DNA from: Eopsaltria australis
Lineage: Eukaryota; Chordata; Aves; Passeriformes; Petroicidae
Reading direction: 5' to 3'
Assembly: GCA_034509425.1 (NCBI GenBank)
Contig: JAVTVJ010000558.1
Location: 186,001 to 250,000 of the forward strand
Length of the DNA: 64,000 bases
The notes beneath the pieces were generated by a model. It was not told the DNA's origin. It ran no database searches and was given only the letters and a program-made list of their open reading frames with translations. Positions 35,440 through 48,800 of this stretch are shown in pieces. The position numbers and the translations under genes are program-made. The stretch's first letter is position 1. Each line of letters opens with the position of its first letter.

Positions 35440-35735
35440 GCAAAGAGGATAGAACCAGGATCTTTCCAGTGGTGACCAGTGAAAGAAGCAGAAGCAATGA
35501 ACACAGACTGAAACACAGCAGGTTCCCTCTGACCTCCAGGAAACACTTCTTTACTGGGAGGGTGACCAAGCACTGGTGCAAGTTGCCTGGGGAGGTTGTG
35601 AAGCCTCCTGCCCTAGAAATCTTCTAGAGCCGTGTTCCTGACCAACTGGCCAAGGGTGGCCTTCCTTAAGGAAAAGGGTGAATCAGATCATCTCCAGAGG
35701 TGCCTGCTAACCTCAACTATTCAGTGATTCTGTGA
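35440..35735 (+). mobile_element. CR1 LINE 3'-end fragment
   Basis: Typical CR1 blocks in order: 'caccaatttgaacacaaggc'-like, 'gggtgaccaagcactgg', 'ttgcctggggaggttgtgaag', 'atcatctccagaggtgcct', then 'aacctcaactattcagtgat'. The 3' end is present and the 5' part is missing. Confidence 0.9.
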
Positions 35736-38056
35736 AACATTACCCATTAAATTTTCACAAACTTGTTTCAACACAAAGACAACCCTTTAAAAGCCAAACA
35801 ACTGACTACATAGACAGCTACTTGGAAAAATCAATGTAGTTTCACATGTACAGATGGGATAGGCTTATTCCTGGGAAGAAAATATTATAAATATCTTTAA
35901 AGCTTAGAAAACATTTGCAAAATTTGGCAAGTTTTCTGTTAAAGCCTCATTTTTTTCTCTGACTGACAGAAAAACAGACATCTGGCAGCTTAAGACTGGT
36001 TTAAGTCTCTGGACTTCACCTCAGTTTTTACTTCAAGGTTTTGCTAGGGAATGTTGTGATGAAAGCATAAATTGAAGTATGGAAGAGAACTTTACTTAAA
36101 AGGTAGGAAAGTAGTATACGAATTATTTCTTTCTATAATCTTCAGGAATTCATGTCTAAAACCAATATTAAAATCTCACCAATAAAAATACATATCAGCA
36201 ATATTTCTGGCTGTTGATAAGCATAGAAGCACAAGGACAGATACAGCTAATATCAGTAACAGACAGACTGCAAATTGTTCAGGTTAAAAGCTGGGACTGT
36301 AATAGACCTTGATCCTATGGGATTTTACCAAAATAAAATAAAGTACCCAATGAAAATTTCTTTATTCTTCTTCACGTGTCAATTTTATTTATTTATTTAT
36401 TTACTTAGCTATCTTAAGCAACAATAAAATATTTAGAAACCATGAAGGATCATAATCTGCATAGCTTTCATATATGGAAGGAAAGTCTTTAAGAATGAAA
36501 CCAGCTAATTGACTTATAGTGGATAAAAGTGACCATGAAAAGCAGTAAGTGTGTTAAGGAAAAAAAATGAATAGTGTCAACTAGTTATATCTATATGTGC
36601 ATAACTTCAAGGAGGCAAGTTGTTCCACTGGAGGCATTGGGAGTTGCACACTTACCTGTATGCTTGCACATTTTACTGTATTACACAGATGCCTCATCAA
36701 GAACATGTTCATGTATTTGAGATGTCCACAATGCCAAAGCGAAGAAAGGCACAGTGCAACTGGATCTTGGACATGTCACAGAGATTAGAATACTACCTTG
36801 GGTCTTTAAAGACTTATGCTAACTTTGTTTTATTGAAGGTACCATTGGTTGTAAAGACCTAGAAACCCTTGTGGAACTATTTGCTAGAATTTTTATCATA
36901 GAATGGACAGAGTCATGTTTCTTTATTCTACATGGATATAACCAAGGCAAAAACATAAAAGCTGTAAGACATTCTAATACTATAGCAAGTATGCTTCTGA
37001 CTGGTCAAGGAAACTCACTTAAAAGAGGCAGCAGAATTATTTCTCTATTGGGTATAATAGCTGAAGTAACAAGCTTGCCCAAAACAGGAGAAATTGCATT
37101 ATGTTTTCCAGTACCATAGAAGATATGCTTGAGTACTCAAACTATATGTGAAAGCTTGAACTTGACAGAAATTAAATAATTTATTGCAGATTCTTCATTA
37201 TGTTGGTTGCACTGATAATACTTATTTCTCTACTGATATAGCGAACCCTCTCTCCTTCCTCTTCTGGGAAGGCAGGTATTTGTGATTTCTCTTTGGTGAT
37301 AAGAAATGAGTCAGGTTTATTTCTAAGCTTTTTGACATGTGTTCTGTGAACATTTAGGAAGGTTTTCTCCATTATAGATGATGTTCTGAAACTAAGAAAA
37401 ATTAATATGTTCATTAAAAAAACCAAACAGTTAATTGCCTGTCTAGCTGAATTTGTACATTTTAATGTCTCAAACACTTAAGAATATTAAAGATATCATA
37501 AATTTAAATGAGAAATAGTAATAAATGTGTCATCTGGTTTAAAATACTTAGGTTAAAATCTTTTATAAAATGTTAAAGGAGCCAGTCATTTCCTATGACT
37601 TCAAGGCTATTGAGTTGATATAACTTTAGCTTGCTTGTTCTATATCACCTTTTAATTACTCAGTTCCTAATTCAATTCTTATTTTGGCAGAAGAGCTGAA
37701 CATCTGGGACTACAAGAGGTTTCTTTTTCTTGTAAACCTAAGTAGCTGTTGACCAGAGCATGATACTAAAAGGGTACAGGAGATAATTTATCCAAATCAA
37801 ACACCAACAAAAATTCCATGCAGAATCTTTTTTACATGGTCAAGACATTACATAATCTTGATAATAATCACAGCTAGGAAATAAAGGTAAAAAACCCACA
37901 TTATAATTTGCAATGGACTGTGTTCATGCAACTGTGTAAGCATTGATTAACCATGCAATGAAATGGTGTATAATAGGAGTCACTTCAGGCTTTTGTCTCT
38001 GCAGAAGAATCTAGAAATCTAAATCAGCTGCACAGATTCCTCAAGAACAGAACTGG
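35736..38056. other. Intergenic, no gene seen
   Basis: AT-rich. A (TTTA)n run lies at 36383-36405. Short open frames at 36597-37119 show no known domain. Confidence 0.5.
36383..36405. repeat. (TTTA)n microsatellite
   Basis: About five tandem ATTT units. Confidence 0.85.
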
Positions 38057-38061
38057 GAGAG

Positions 38062-38923
38062 TGTCAGAGACTGAAAATAGTTCATGCCTCAAACATTGAT
38101 ATAAAGTTTTGATCAGAGAAGCCTCCCTGAGGATACCTGACGGGACTTTGGACTCCGAGCCAAACTGCTGAGATTAGACAAAGGGAAAAGCCTATTGTTC
38201 AGTCATCTCAGTCTGAGGGAAAGGAATGCGTCCACAGAGGCTGAAGCCACCAGCTGTACTAAGAATCATTTCTGGCTGAGTTTGGGGTAGGGGCAGAGCA
38301 CAGCTCACAGAAGCCAAGTTTGCACAGTCTTAGCCCCCAGCTGAAGGGGGGAGGAGGATGGCGTAACCTCTGGTCAGAGGCAATACACACTCATCCTCCA
38401 TTACACAAACTGGCCCAGCTGTGAAGCCCCCCAACCCCACAAGCCACATCCACGGGACTCTCACGTGAGAGGCAGCTGAGGGGGAGTCACAATCTATCAC
38501 AGACCCCCCCCCAAAGTGCTCCCCAGACGCCTTGCACCACAGGACTGCACGTGATGCAAGCAGAGTCTGCTGCTAGAGGCTGCCCCGTCCCCCGGGGGGA
38601 CAAGCCTGGACATTTCCACCTGGCCTGAGTGTATATTAACCCATGGCATTCTGTGCTTCCGGGAGGCTTCCACCACTGAGACCAGCTGAAGAGGACATCA
38701 GGACACCAGTGGGGCCCGCGGAGTGGTGATACTTCTTTGTCCCTGTCCCTCTCTGTCCCCCCATCTTTCTCCCTACTTCCTCTTTTCTATCTTTCCTTCT
38801 CTCTCTCTCTCTCTCATATTTACTATCAAATAAAACCCATACTATTGATTGGCATATGGTCTCGTTTGTACCTTAATTCGGGCAGAGGTATTTCCAAAGA
38901 ACCTTAATAATTGGATCATAACA
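38062..38923 (+). mobile_element. Solo LTR, ERVL-type, 862 bp
   Basis: Starts TGTCAGAGACTG and ends TTGGATCATAACA, with the exact 5-bp duplication GAGAG at 38057-38061 and 38924-38928. GTATATTAAC at 38631-38640 is the likely TATA region. A TC-rich tract at about 38793-38815 precedes AATAAA at 38829-38834. The U3 part is notably GC-rich against AT-rich surroundings. Confidence 0.9.
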
Positions 38924-38928
38924 GAGAG

Positions 38929-39439
38929 TGCCACTGAATGGGCCCTTTAAAAAACAGGGTCCCGTGGGGTAACATGTCTACATTAACTAGTAGGAAATGT
39001 GTAAGACAAGAGGGTCACCAAAATCCTTGTCATGGCAGCATGGGACCTTCCAGCTCCTAGGGTTTTACAGCTCTGGCCTCTCATCAGGCACACTTTTTTA
39101 GGAATCCGAGATATGGAAATCTAGTTAACATTAATCTTTCTGGGAGACATGAGAGGAAGATGTCAGTGCTGAGGCACTCACACTTATCAGTGAAGTAAGG
39201 ATCCTGACTTTGGAAGCACTTCATCACTTCATTCCACAGTGCCTGTTCACACAGTGTAACAACTCCTGGGTTATGGAGAGCTATGAACATGAGGATGGGA
39301 AGGACAGAGAAGGAAGCATGATAAGCTTCTGAAGTGCTTCACTGTGAAGAAAATAATGATAGTTTTGTTGGGTTTCAGAGAGGAAATACTCTACAGAATA
39401 CCTCAGGTCAAACAAAAGCAGCCACAGATGCAACCAAAA
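38929..39439. other. Intergenic, no gene seen
   Basis: No coding signal. The right part may already be degraded CR1, continuous with the fragment that follows. Confidence 0.4.
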
Positions 39440-40119
39440 GACAGTCCTATGGCGCATCCCTTTGCATCCCTACTGGGATATTAAGACAATCTAATGATTC
39501 TATAAAGTGCCTGTACACCAATGTGTGCAATATGGGGAACAAACAGGAGGAACTAGAGATCCGTGTGCAGTCACAGGGCTTGGATCCCATTGCGTTTACA
39601 TAACAGTCCAGGAGGATCCTGGAAAGCATTGATGATTACTTTCTGACACAGGTAGTGGAGGATCCCCCAAGCAATGGTGTACTGCTCAACCTCATGCTAA
39701 CAAACAGGGAAGGCCTTATTTGAGATGTAAATATTGGGGGAATCCTAGGTTGTAATGACCATGAGATTGTGGAGTTCAGTATTGGGCAAGGAGGAAGCAA
39801 GTTAGCAAGTAAGATTGTTACCATGAACTTCAGGAGAGTTAACTTTGGTGTCATCAGGGATCTTCTTGGAAGAATCCTGTGGGAAGAGGCACTGTAGGGA
39901 AGTGACATCCAAGAGAATTGGTTGATACTGATTGATAAGTTGGTTGATAAGGTTCACTTCATCCAAGCTCAAGAATAATGCATTCTGATAAGCAAAAAGT
40001 CAGGCTAAGGAGTCAAGAGAATATAGTAATGACTAACCTAGCAGCTAATCTTCTCTGCGGCATATGGTGTGACCCTTGTGGATGGTCCTGAGCAGGGACA
40101 GGAGTTGGACGCAATGATC
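39440..40119 (+). mobile_element. CR1 LINE fragment (endonuclease region), split by an LTR
   Basis: Contains the CR1 block around 'gcctgtacaccaatgtgtgc', 'ggggaacaaacaggaggaac' and 'tgtgcagtcacagggctt', which belongs to the start of ORF2 (endonuclease), then degraded sequence reaching the 3' block 'cctgagcagggacaggagtt'. It is interrupted at 40120 and resumes at 40728-40775 ('gagacccttccaaatcatc'). Confidence 0.8.
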
Positions 40120-40727
40120 TATTAAAAATAATAAGTGTACCTCGTGGCTTCGCGGCCTCGTGGCCACCTGCTAGATGGTTGCCTCAGCCACCCGGGCGCC
40201 ACCAGGGCTAAGGTTTCCCTGCCCACAGCAACGATAATCCAAGTGCTGAGGTGTCGGTGTTCCCAAGCGTGGGTTCTTGCTACCAGTAGCTACGAAATCA
40301 AGGCAATAAGGAGCGGCGACTGTGCTGGGCAACAGGAATGTTTATTGAATCTCGTCCCAAGCACAATGGCGCCGGACAAGGCTGTGCAGGGACGGATAAA
40401 CAACTCAGGCAACCAATCACGGCAGAGCAAGGGGGAGGAGTTGGGGCAGGGAGAGGACTCACAAACCAACCGGGAGTAAGGGAGGGAGGGAGAAAGGTTC
40501 AGGGACCAATCCGAGAAGCACCTGCACGGAGCTTTCCAGAAACAGGGGAGGATACAGAACTTGACAGACAACACAACTAACAAATTATCAAACAGAGGCG
40601 TAACCTAAACTAAATGGACTAAACCAAGGTCGGGATGGCTCCCGGGGGATTCTTTCCACGAGATGGTTTCACCCACCACCCTTCCTTCCGGGAGCCCGGG
40701 GCCGACGTTGCCATGACAACTGCAACA
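40120..40727 (-). mobile_element. LTR inserted into CR1, class II-like
   Basis: The insert interrupts the CR1 3' end and is flanked by a direct repeat that includes ATGATC at 40114-40119 and 40728-40733 (CAATGATC counts 8 bp). On the minus strand it starts TGTTGCAGTTGTC and carries AATAAA at 40341-40346. The far end is odd: the likely LTR terminus GTACA (its complement TGTAC at 40136) is followed by a 16-bp AT-rich stretch before the duplication. The core is GC- and CpG-rich. Confidence 0.7.
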
Positions 40728-40775
40728 ATGATCCTTGTGAGACCCTTCCAAATCATCATGCTCTGTGATCTGGTG
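40728..40775 (+). mobile_element. CR1 3' end, right part of the split copy
   Basis: ATGATCCTTGTGAGACCCTT followed by CCAAATCATC and TCTGTGATCTG continues the CR1 3' end broken at 40119. Confidence 0.75.
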
Positions 40776-43700
40776 TGTGTGCTAGGGAGTAAGTAATTGG
40801 TTTATACTAATGAATTGCTTTATACAATGAAGAACAGTGACTTCATGCAGAGGAACCTTGGAAGTGTAAATTTTTGTCATCTCAAAAACTATTTTCTCAA
40901 TACATTCTGTACTGTCTTCTGTTTCATATTCAGCTTGTTTGGGATAGAGAATCATTGTTCCACTTGCCTAGTATCAACCGCACTTAACATTTTAGCTCTC
41001 AGGTTCAGTCCCTCAGTACTATTTCCATACCAAAAAGAAATGGATACTATTAGGTCATAAATCCTTACAAGCTCTTTGTCTCCATCTTGCAGAACTAGTG
41101 TTGGAACAGAAATGAAGGCCAAGCCAGAGTCATTTGAATTGGCATCAATCCAAGACTAATATAGGAATCAAAGCAAGACATCACTGATCCAAAATACATC
41201 TGATGAGAAGTATATATCAAGGGAAAGAAAATACAGTTCACAATATGGATAATATTCTTTGGTGAAATGCAATACAAAGTCTCTGAACATGAACCTCACA
41301 AGAGAAATCTATTCAAGATATGCATCTGAGGAAAAAAAAATGTTTTATTCTTATGTGAAAAGGGTAGTCAGGTCATGGAATATGTAATATCTGTATCCTG
41401 TAGGTTATGCTTAGTCAGAACAACAGAGAACTATATTAATAAAAAAAAAAGACATAATTTTAATCAGCATCTTAGATAATGCTCATCTCAATGTGATAGA
41501 CTGAACTGAAAAATCTGAGTGGTGTGAACCCTATGCATATATTTAGAGAAAAAAGAGAAGTTCTATCAAAAAAATTTAAAATTATATTTCTTTTTCATAA
41601 TGAAAAAATTGACAAAAATAATGTCACTGAAAACTAATCAGAAACTCAAGGAATGTATATGCACTGAGTCTCTGTTACAGAAATGGACTGTTCCTGCAAA
41701 AATTTAGATCCCTATTTCCATGGTTATTTGAATAGAACAATGTGAAATAAGAAAACAAATATCAAAATCCAGTCACTCCATCCCAGTTTCTGAAGCATCA
41801 AGTCTGATTGCTATATTTCTAAAAGAAACTGAAGGGGGTTTTCAAGTTAGCCAGACAAAACTTCTTTCTGTTTTCCCTGATACCTGTAAATGGCAAAGCT
41901 AACGTATTTTGTTGAGAAAATAACAAATCCATGTGCAGAATACTAATTCTTATATAATGTCCTTCATATAGAGGGTTATGAGATGTGGCAGATGAAAACA
42001 AAGAGCTGTGTAAAGAGATTTCTGAAATACTGATTTGTTGTAGTCACACGATATGAAATGAAAGAAAGTTGGAGGATAACAATATCTCTGTATCAGTTCA
42101 ACACATGCATTTCTAAATCATGTAGACTAAACTTTTCATGCTTTAACTTTTTTCCTGCTGCAAACTCAGACATGCTTCTTATTTTTCTCTTCTCCCGGAG
42201 AGAATGAGAGAAGTTATGAATAAAGACATGTATATGTACAAATGAAAATCTTGTTTTCATGTGCCAGATTAAGTAGTAATCTGATATTGACATAAATTCT
42301 TCAGTTTCTATGCAATAGGATGATTTTCAATCATGCAGGAACAATCTGAAATTAGCAAACTGGGAAGAAAATGTGAAAGGAAGAGAAAATATGGATTCTC
42401 TGTGTGGTAGACTAGATCTACACAGAAGTCATTAAAAGGGAGCTATTGAATGGAAAACACAACTAGTACAACAGAGTAGGCCAGAAACCTGAATTGAAAC
42501 AGGGTAGTATGTTGAAGGTGATCAGTAGAGTCAATTGAGCTAAAAATAACAACGTAGAAAAGTATTAAAACAGATTTAGTACTGTAATTATATCACAAGT
42601 CTCAGTAACAGTATGGAAATAAATATGGATTATGTGTAGGAACGACAGAACTAGAATGCCGCTATTTTGTGGGTTATACAATAAAAAGAGATGGTTAGTC
42701 AGCCAATAAGAAGAATCTTAGTGATTAAAATTAAATGTTGTTCTATCATCATAAGTCTTAATGTTATAGAGGATGGATCCTATCAACAGGACAAATGGCT
42801 GGTTGAATTCTATCATCAGCATTATTTGCTGTTATATTAACAGATTCATAGATTACCCATCAAGAAAGGGTAATGTAGTCTGACCTTCTGTAAAGGAAAG
42901 AACTTTCCTAAATTAATTCCAGTTTGAACTAGGACAAGTCCTCTGGAAAAACGAAAGAAAGTCTTATCTCCTTTTTTTCTCCTAACCTGAATGTATCTAT
43001 ATTCTACTTTCTGCTTAGATGTGCCGGCACACTGACACCTCTGGTCTCCTTGTGACTACTTATAGGCTGTAATGAGGTGGCCTTTTAACCTCCTTGTTAA
43101 GCTACAGAGATAGAATTTCTGGAGTCTTTCACAATGTGACTTTCAGTCGCTCTTTTAATCATTCCTGCAATTCCACCATGAACAAAGTTTCATCTTGGCT
43201 ATTTTTGAATGGAGGCACCAGATACAGATAGAAGCTGTGGAAGTCGTCTCAGTGACAAACATACAGACAATATGTAAAATGCTAAAGATGTGCTGTCCAG
43301 GAGCGATTCCAGGCCACAAATCCAAGAGTTGCAGATTCTCCTGTGTCCATATAAGTCATGAACCCTTCACCATGGAGTGCTGTTACACTGCACTGTATTG
43401 GAAAAAAGTATCTTCTGGATTTCCTGTGATACTCTTGGCCTCAGGATAAAGCGGCACTGCTTGAAAATTAGTACTGTTTCATTGGCTTTCAGAAGTGATA
43501 TTTTTGTGTCTCAGGTATAACATTAAGCATATGTAAAATGTAAGTATCTATTTTCCTTTCATGAAGGAAATCTGAAGAATCAGACTAGGCCATATAGACT
43601 AAGGCAGAGTGAAGTAGACAGAATTTTGTGCAGTTTCATTCCTTTTTATCCTACACAGAATAGTTCATGGAGCAAAGTAATGAAAGTTCTACATCTAGAT

Positions 43701-44014
43701 TATATCCAAAAGCAGCCAGTTGGTTTGCTTCAAATGAGAATCAGGAATGAACCAAGTTACATATAGAGTGGACCAAGGAATCAGGCCCCTGAGAACTAAG
43801 CCATTTGACAAAGAAAACACATTGCCAATCTCCTATCATTCATGCCAGTTCTTGTGTGTGCAAAAATGGTATTGGTCTATTTGCCCAGGGAGAAGACACA
43901 CTAGAAGTTTAAAATACTACTGCTTCTGTAACCAGCATCTCACACGCTGCCAGTAGACACTAGACAACAATTTACAGTCTTTTACGGAGAAAACCGATAT
44001 TCTGTGTTAAAGCC
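40776..44014. other. Intergenic, no gene seen
   Basis: AT-rich, no recognised gene or element. Short open frames are scattered and lack motifs. Confidence 0.5.
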
Positions 44015-44019
44015 TATAG

Positions 44020-44629
44020 TGTCTTGGTTTGAAAGACAGGGACAGGGAGGGATGGAGGAGAGGCTTTGTTTCACAAACCCTTGGTGCAGCTGATGTCGGT
44101 GTCCCAGCAGGACCCTCGGAAACAGCGAGCTGGGACAGCAGGAGGTCTCGGCGGGCAGGGGAGCACAGTTACAGCGTAGCAAAAACTCGGAGCTGTGCTG
44201 AAGGAGCGGGGGAGCGGGGAGAGACAGGCTGGTGGCAGCTCAGCCCCCCGGCAGGGCAGGGAGAAAAACTCACAGCAGAAAGAAAAAGCAGCTCCGTGCT
44301 GGTGTCTCAGTGGCCGTGGGTTCCCTTCAGCAAACAGCAGCTCCAGCCGTTCGGCTGCAAGAGTCTCGAGCGAGAGTGCGAGCCGTGGTCCCGCCCCCGC
44401 TTTTGCCAGTCCCAAAATCTCCCGTTTTCCCTGCTCCCTGAGAGAAACTTCCCCCGCCCTGTGAAGGAGAAAGCCCCTGGCCACTCACTTTTGTTCTTTT
44501 AAGTACCCAGCCATAACTGTCTCTTAGCAACCGATGGGGGAAGAATTCCTAAAGAAAAACAAAACAAAACAAAACAAACAACAACAAAAAAAAAAAAACC
44601 ACAAAAGCAAGAAAATTCAAGCCCGGACA
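44020..44629. mobile_element. LTR-like element, GC-rich, 610 bp
   Basis: Starts TGTCTTGGTTTGAAAGACAG and ends AAGCCCGGACA, flanked by the exact 5-bp duplication TATAG at 44015-44019 and 44630-44634. The left end resembles a common avian LTR start. No AATAAA was found on the plus strand. A CAAAA/CAAA-rich tract lies at 44551-44598. Orientation is uncertain. Overlapping open frames on both strands (for example 44029-44502) reflect GC-rich LTR sequence. Confidence 0.8.
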
Positions 44630-44634
44630 TATAG

Positions 44635-45306
44635 CTATTTGTGTAATGGAAAAATGGACCTAGAACATTTTCCAGCTGTTTTTAAATGGATGGGTCCAGA
44701 GTGTTAGTCTTGTTTGTTTTGACGTAAGGTAAGATAGAAGAGCAGCTCCATTATGCTTTTTCTCATTTTATTCCTAATAATGAGCATAAGTGTTATTTCT
44801 GAGCTGAAAACTATCTTCCTCATTCAGAATTAATATTCTTAAGCCTTCCTGTTTAAAGGTAGAACATGCTAAAAGTAGAGTCAAATCCTTGAGCTCTGTA
44901 TATTTTAAGAATATATAATAATATTTCTTTTGCTTTTATCACAATGTTTATATTTATTTTTTTGTCATTTAGCATGACATTTTCAATCTTCTAAGCAGTT
45001 CAGTCATGTTATTAGATCTTCTGGTAAATCATCGGGTACTCAAGGCTATAAGAGTCTACTATAGTTCATTGAGATATCAAATAAAGAAACCAAACACAGA
45101 AAATACTGGTTTATGGCAGTAAAATACTCTAGCCACTTGAAAATTGAAGCGCATGGGGTTCTGTGTCAACTTACGTGACAACTGCTGATGTATGGCCAAG
45201 GATGCCACAATCCAGCTGTACTGACAAGGGGTCAGAAAGATGCTTTTCCTTCAGCTTCATCAAAGGCTAAAATAATTTTGTGATGAATCTTCTACCTGCT
45301 CCCTAT
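44635..45306. other. Intergenic, no gene seen
   Basis: AT-rich sequence between two LTRs; nothing recognised. Confidence 0.5.
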
Positions 45307-45311
45307 CTGAT

Positions 45312-45883
45312 TGTCGTGGGTTGACCCCGGCCAGGTGCCAGGTGCCCACTCAGTCACTCTATCACTCCCTCTCCCGCTGGGAGAGGGGAGAGGATAATAT
45401 TGAAAAAGACTATCAGGGTAAGAAAAGGCAGTTTTATTACAGCGGGGAGAAAAAATAGAACAAGCAAGCTGAAAGTTGTGCACGCAAGAGCAGAGGGAAA
45501 AACAATCAATCTCTACTTCCCATCAGTAGCGATGTCTGGACACTTTCTGGGAAGCAGGGTTTCAGCACGCGTGATGGTTGTTCAAGAAGGCAAACATGGA
45601 CGAGTCCTGAGTGCCTCCTCCTCCTCCTCTCTTCCTTCCCTTATATATCTGAGCTGATGTCATATGGTATGGAATATCTCTTTGGCTGACTGGGGTCAGC
45701 TGGCCTGCTGGTGTCCCCTCCCAGGATCTTGCCCCCCCCATCCCCTTCAGTGGGGGAAGGAATGTCACAGGGACAGCACTGCTTGGCAGTAGCCAAAACA
45801 CTGCTCTGTTATCAACACCAACTACCAAAGCAAAGCACAGCAGTGTAAGGCCTGTGAGCTTTACCCCAGTCAGACCCAATACA
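45312..45883 (-). mobile_element. Solo LTR, ERVL-type, family A copy 3
   Basis: TGTCGTGGGTTGACC...GACCCAATACA with the exact 5-bp duplication CTGAT at 45307-45311 and 45884-45888. Minus-strand TATATAAG near 45643 and AATAAA at 45433-45438. Its length (572 bp) equals copy 1. Confidence 0.93.
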
Positions 45884-45888
45884 CTGAT

Positions 45889-48800
45889 GAACTCAGAAGA
45901 GAAGCATTCAGAGGAAGTCTTGTCTCTCAAACAAAGAAAAAAATTGACTGCAACATGTTCCTACCAGAGCTGCAGGAATTTGGGTTGCAAGAAATCCTTT
46001 AACTATGCACATCTAAAGAAGAACATAATAATTTTGCACATCTAGAATGAAATTACCTCCAGCATGACTGACTGTCTCCAGAGCAAAAATTTTTTTCTTC
46101 TGTGGGAGCTTTTGTGTATTCCCTCACCTGTATAGCAATGAAAGTACATGTCTGAGGTTTGAGTTTGGATTTAGACCACTTACAGATGTCTGCTTGTTTG
46201 CTTCTAAACCTTCAGTGTAAATTGCCTCATCTGCCTATTTACTACTGCTTTTTAATTTTGCTTGCTAAAATAACTGGGCTCTCAGTTTTTAGGGCTTCTG
46301 CATTATCAGCAGGTTTGATTTGTTTCCTGTAGTGTTGCTCTGTAGGTCATTTGTGTTATTTGAAGGTAACAAAGGCCCAAAGAGCTACACCTGGTAAGTT
46401 CAATTACCACTAAACCAAGTTAGATACAATTTCTATTTTTTGCCCTGTTTGCATTTTCTAACTTTTACCTTCAAGCCCTCTTTCCATTTGTAGTCTGTCC
46501 ATGCTTTGCCAGAAATGAACAATAGAACTGTGATACTGTTAAATTCTAAGAAAATGATGAATCAGAAGTATTTGCCTACTGAATAAGTGAAACCTTTCAC
46601 CCATATATTTCAGATTATTGGGTAAATAATAATGATAAAAGACAGAAATATACTTTTATGTGATCAGTTTAGTAAGTTGTCCTTCCTTAGTTACTAGCGA
46701 TCATCTCTTCTGATTTAATAGTGAGTTTTTTGCCTCGAGGCTTGAAAAATCAATGTTTTCTAATATTTTCCCCTTTCTGGTATTAAACTCTGAATTTTTA
46801 GTAATTTTATGTGTTTTTAGAATTTGATTTTAATATATTAAAGGTGTTTTCTTGTTTTGAACCCGCAGATAGAATATTTCAGAGCATTAGCTGTTCACTG
46901 TCATACTCTTTGTTGAAAATATGTCAAAAGGTAGATCCTATGCTCACATGGTAACAATGGGTCATTTCCACACCATTTTTATTCTTTCTATTATTTTTTT
47001 TCTCTTCTTGCACTACTTATGTTGCATAAATTATGTCCTTCCAGGCAATTGAGTAAAAGCTCTTTCTGTTACTTAAATGTACTGTAAGATATGTAAAGTA
47101 TACATGCACCCATATATCAGGGTCACATAAAATTTCATAATGGATGCTTTATTGCTCACTTGACCTCCTGGTGGGGCTGATCAGGAGTTTTACAGCAGAA
47201 AAATGCAGATTTTTGTATCCAAATGTCTCACATGGACATTAGATATACATAAAATCCTGTATCAAAGGGTCTGTTTCTTCCTCTACATTATTCTTCTGTT
47301 AAAACACAGCTCTCTGCTAAAAGCATCTATTCCTCTATTTCCTCTAACAGGAAAAAAACTCAGCCCTGCTCAGTAAGAGTAGTTAAATATAAGGTTTTAT
47401 GACAAATCCACTCGCTGCAATTTGGCAGAGACCTTCCCTGCAATCTTCCTAGCTTAGAAATAAATTTATTTCTTTCAGTTAAATACTGTCCAAACCCTTG
47501 GTACCTACCAAAACGTTTGGGTTCTGTGGGGTTTTTTGGTGATTGTTTTTTATTTTTCTATTTTTTTTTGTTTGGGTTATATATACCCTATACAGAGCAC
47601 GTTCCTTTGCCTTGAAGAATGATACAATTGTGTCTGCCCTCCATAGATTTCTACTTGCCAGTTGGTGCAAATACTGATCAATGCTCCATGTTACCTGGCT
47701 ACAGATCTCTTTCACAGGATGCCCAAAATACAACAGATTCCATTCCATTAAGGAATTCAGAGTGGTGTATGAGGCACTATGTCCCTGTTCAGACCATCCT
47801 CTTGTACCTCCTGGACTGAGCTCTGACCCTTGAGCCCAGCCAGTTCCAGATGCTCGCTGTCACAGCTCCATGCCATGCAGGAAGGAGGTGGCTCCCTCAT
47901 CCTTCTTCATGGTTCCAAAATGCCTGCACAGGGCAGTTTATGGCTTTTGCATGCATATCAGTGAGTTGCTGAGGCACAACCAGAGGGAAACAACTGGCAC
48001 AGGATGAGGTCTGGGCAAATGCCTCCTCTGCTTCAGCAGCTTAGACAGGACCCATTTCATCCCCATCAGTATGCAAAATCTTTTCTTGGGGCAAGCGTAG
48101 CTCTTAGTGAGTTAGAGGTGGGGTTTATACAGTGGCTTAAATGTTAGTACACACTCCAGTTTTAGAGGGTTTAAATACAAAGCAATAAGGTAACACAAGA
48201 GGGAGCAAGTCCATTCCACCTGTTGAAATGAGGATAGGGACGCTTCAGAGCCTAGAGAGAGAGCCTGCAGGAGGAACTTACAGTAAAGTGACCAGCTATG
48301 GGCTATATACTGTTGCCTACTGCTTGCCTAAACTCTATAATCCAGATCAAGTATACCAATGATATTTACATGGGAAGTGAAAATTCTATGTTTGCTTTTC
48401 CACATACTGTGTATGACAGCTATCTGTTCTCTATACAATGCATTTCTCATTCTTATTAAGAAGAAATAACAAAATATATTCAGCTGAAAGAAAAAATACC
48501 TTCTTCATTGTCTACCAATATTCTTGCTACAATATCTTAGTGTTTGTAATTTTGCTTTTGTTCATATACCACAATAAATATAATTTTAAGAGGCATTTTA
48601 TTTTTTAGCATCTGTATTTTTACAAGATTTTGGTGATAAATTAGTCACTTAAATTGATCTATCTTACATACAATACAGCTGAGGCTGGTACTTAGCCCTG
48701 TGAAGATACTAATAGTGCAAAGATGGAAGAAAATATCATAAACCATATTATGATGTACCTAGCACTGTGGGGGTAGGCTTGCTGTTGTACATTCTCTCAT

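Noticed and set aside
39334..39603. 89-codon frame with NMGNKQEELEIRVQSQG
   Set aside because: This is CR1 ORF2 remnant sequence, not a host gene.
44029..44502. 157-codon open frame, plus overlapping frames on both strands
   Set aside because: Inside a GC-rich LTR-like element with a target duplication. Several frames are open at once because stop codons are rare in GC-rich DNA.
45562..45930. Similar open frames in all family A LTRs (also at 24885 and 57448)
   Set aside because: They recur because the LTR recurs. They span the U3 region, start outside or at its edge, and have no domain.
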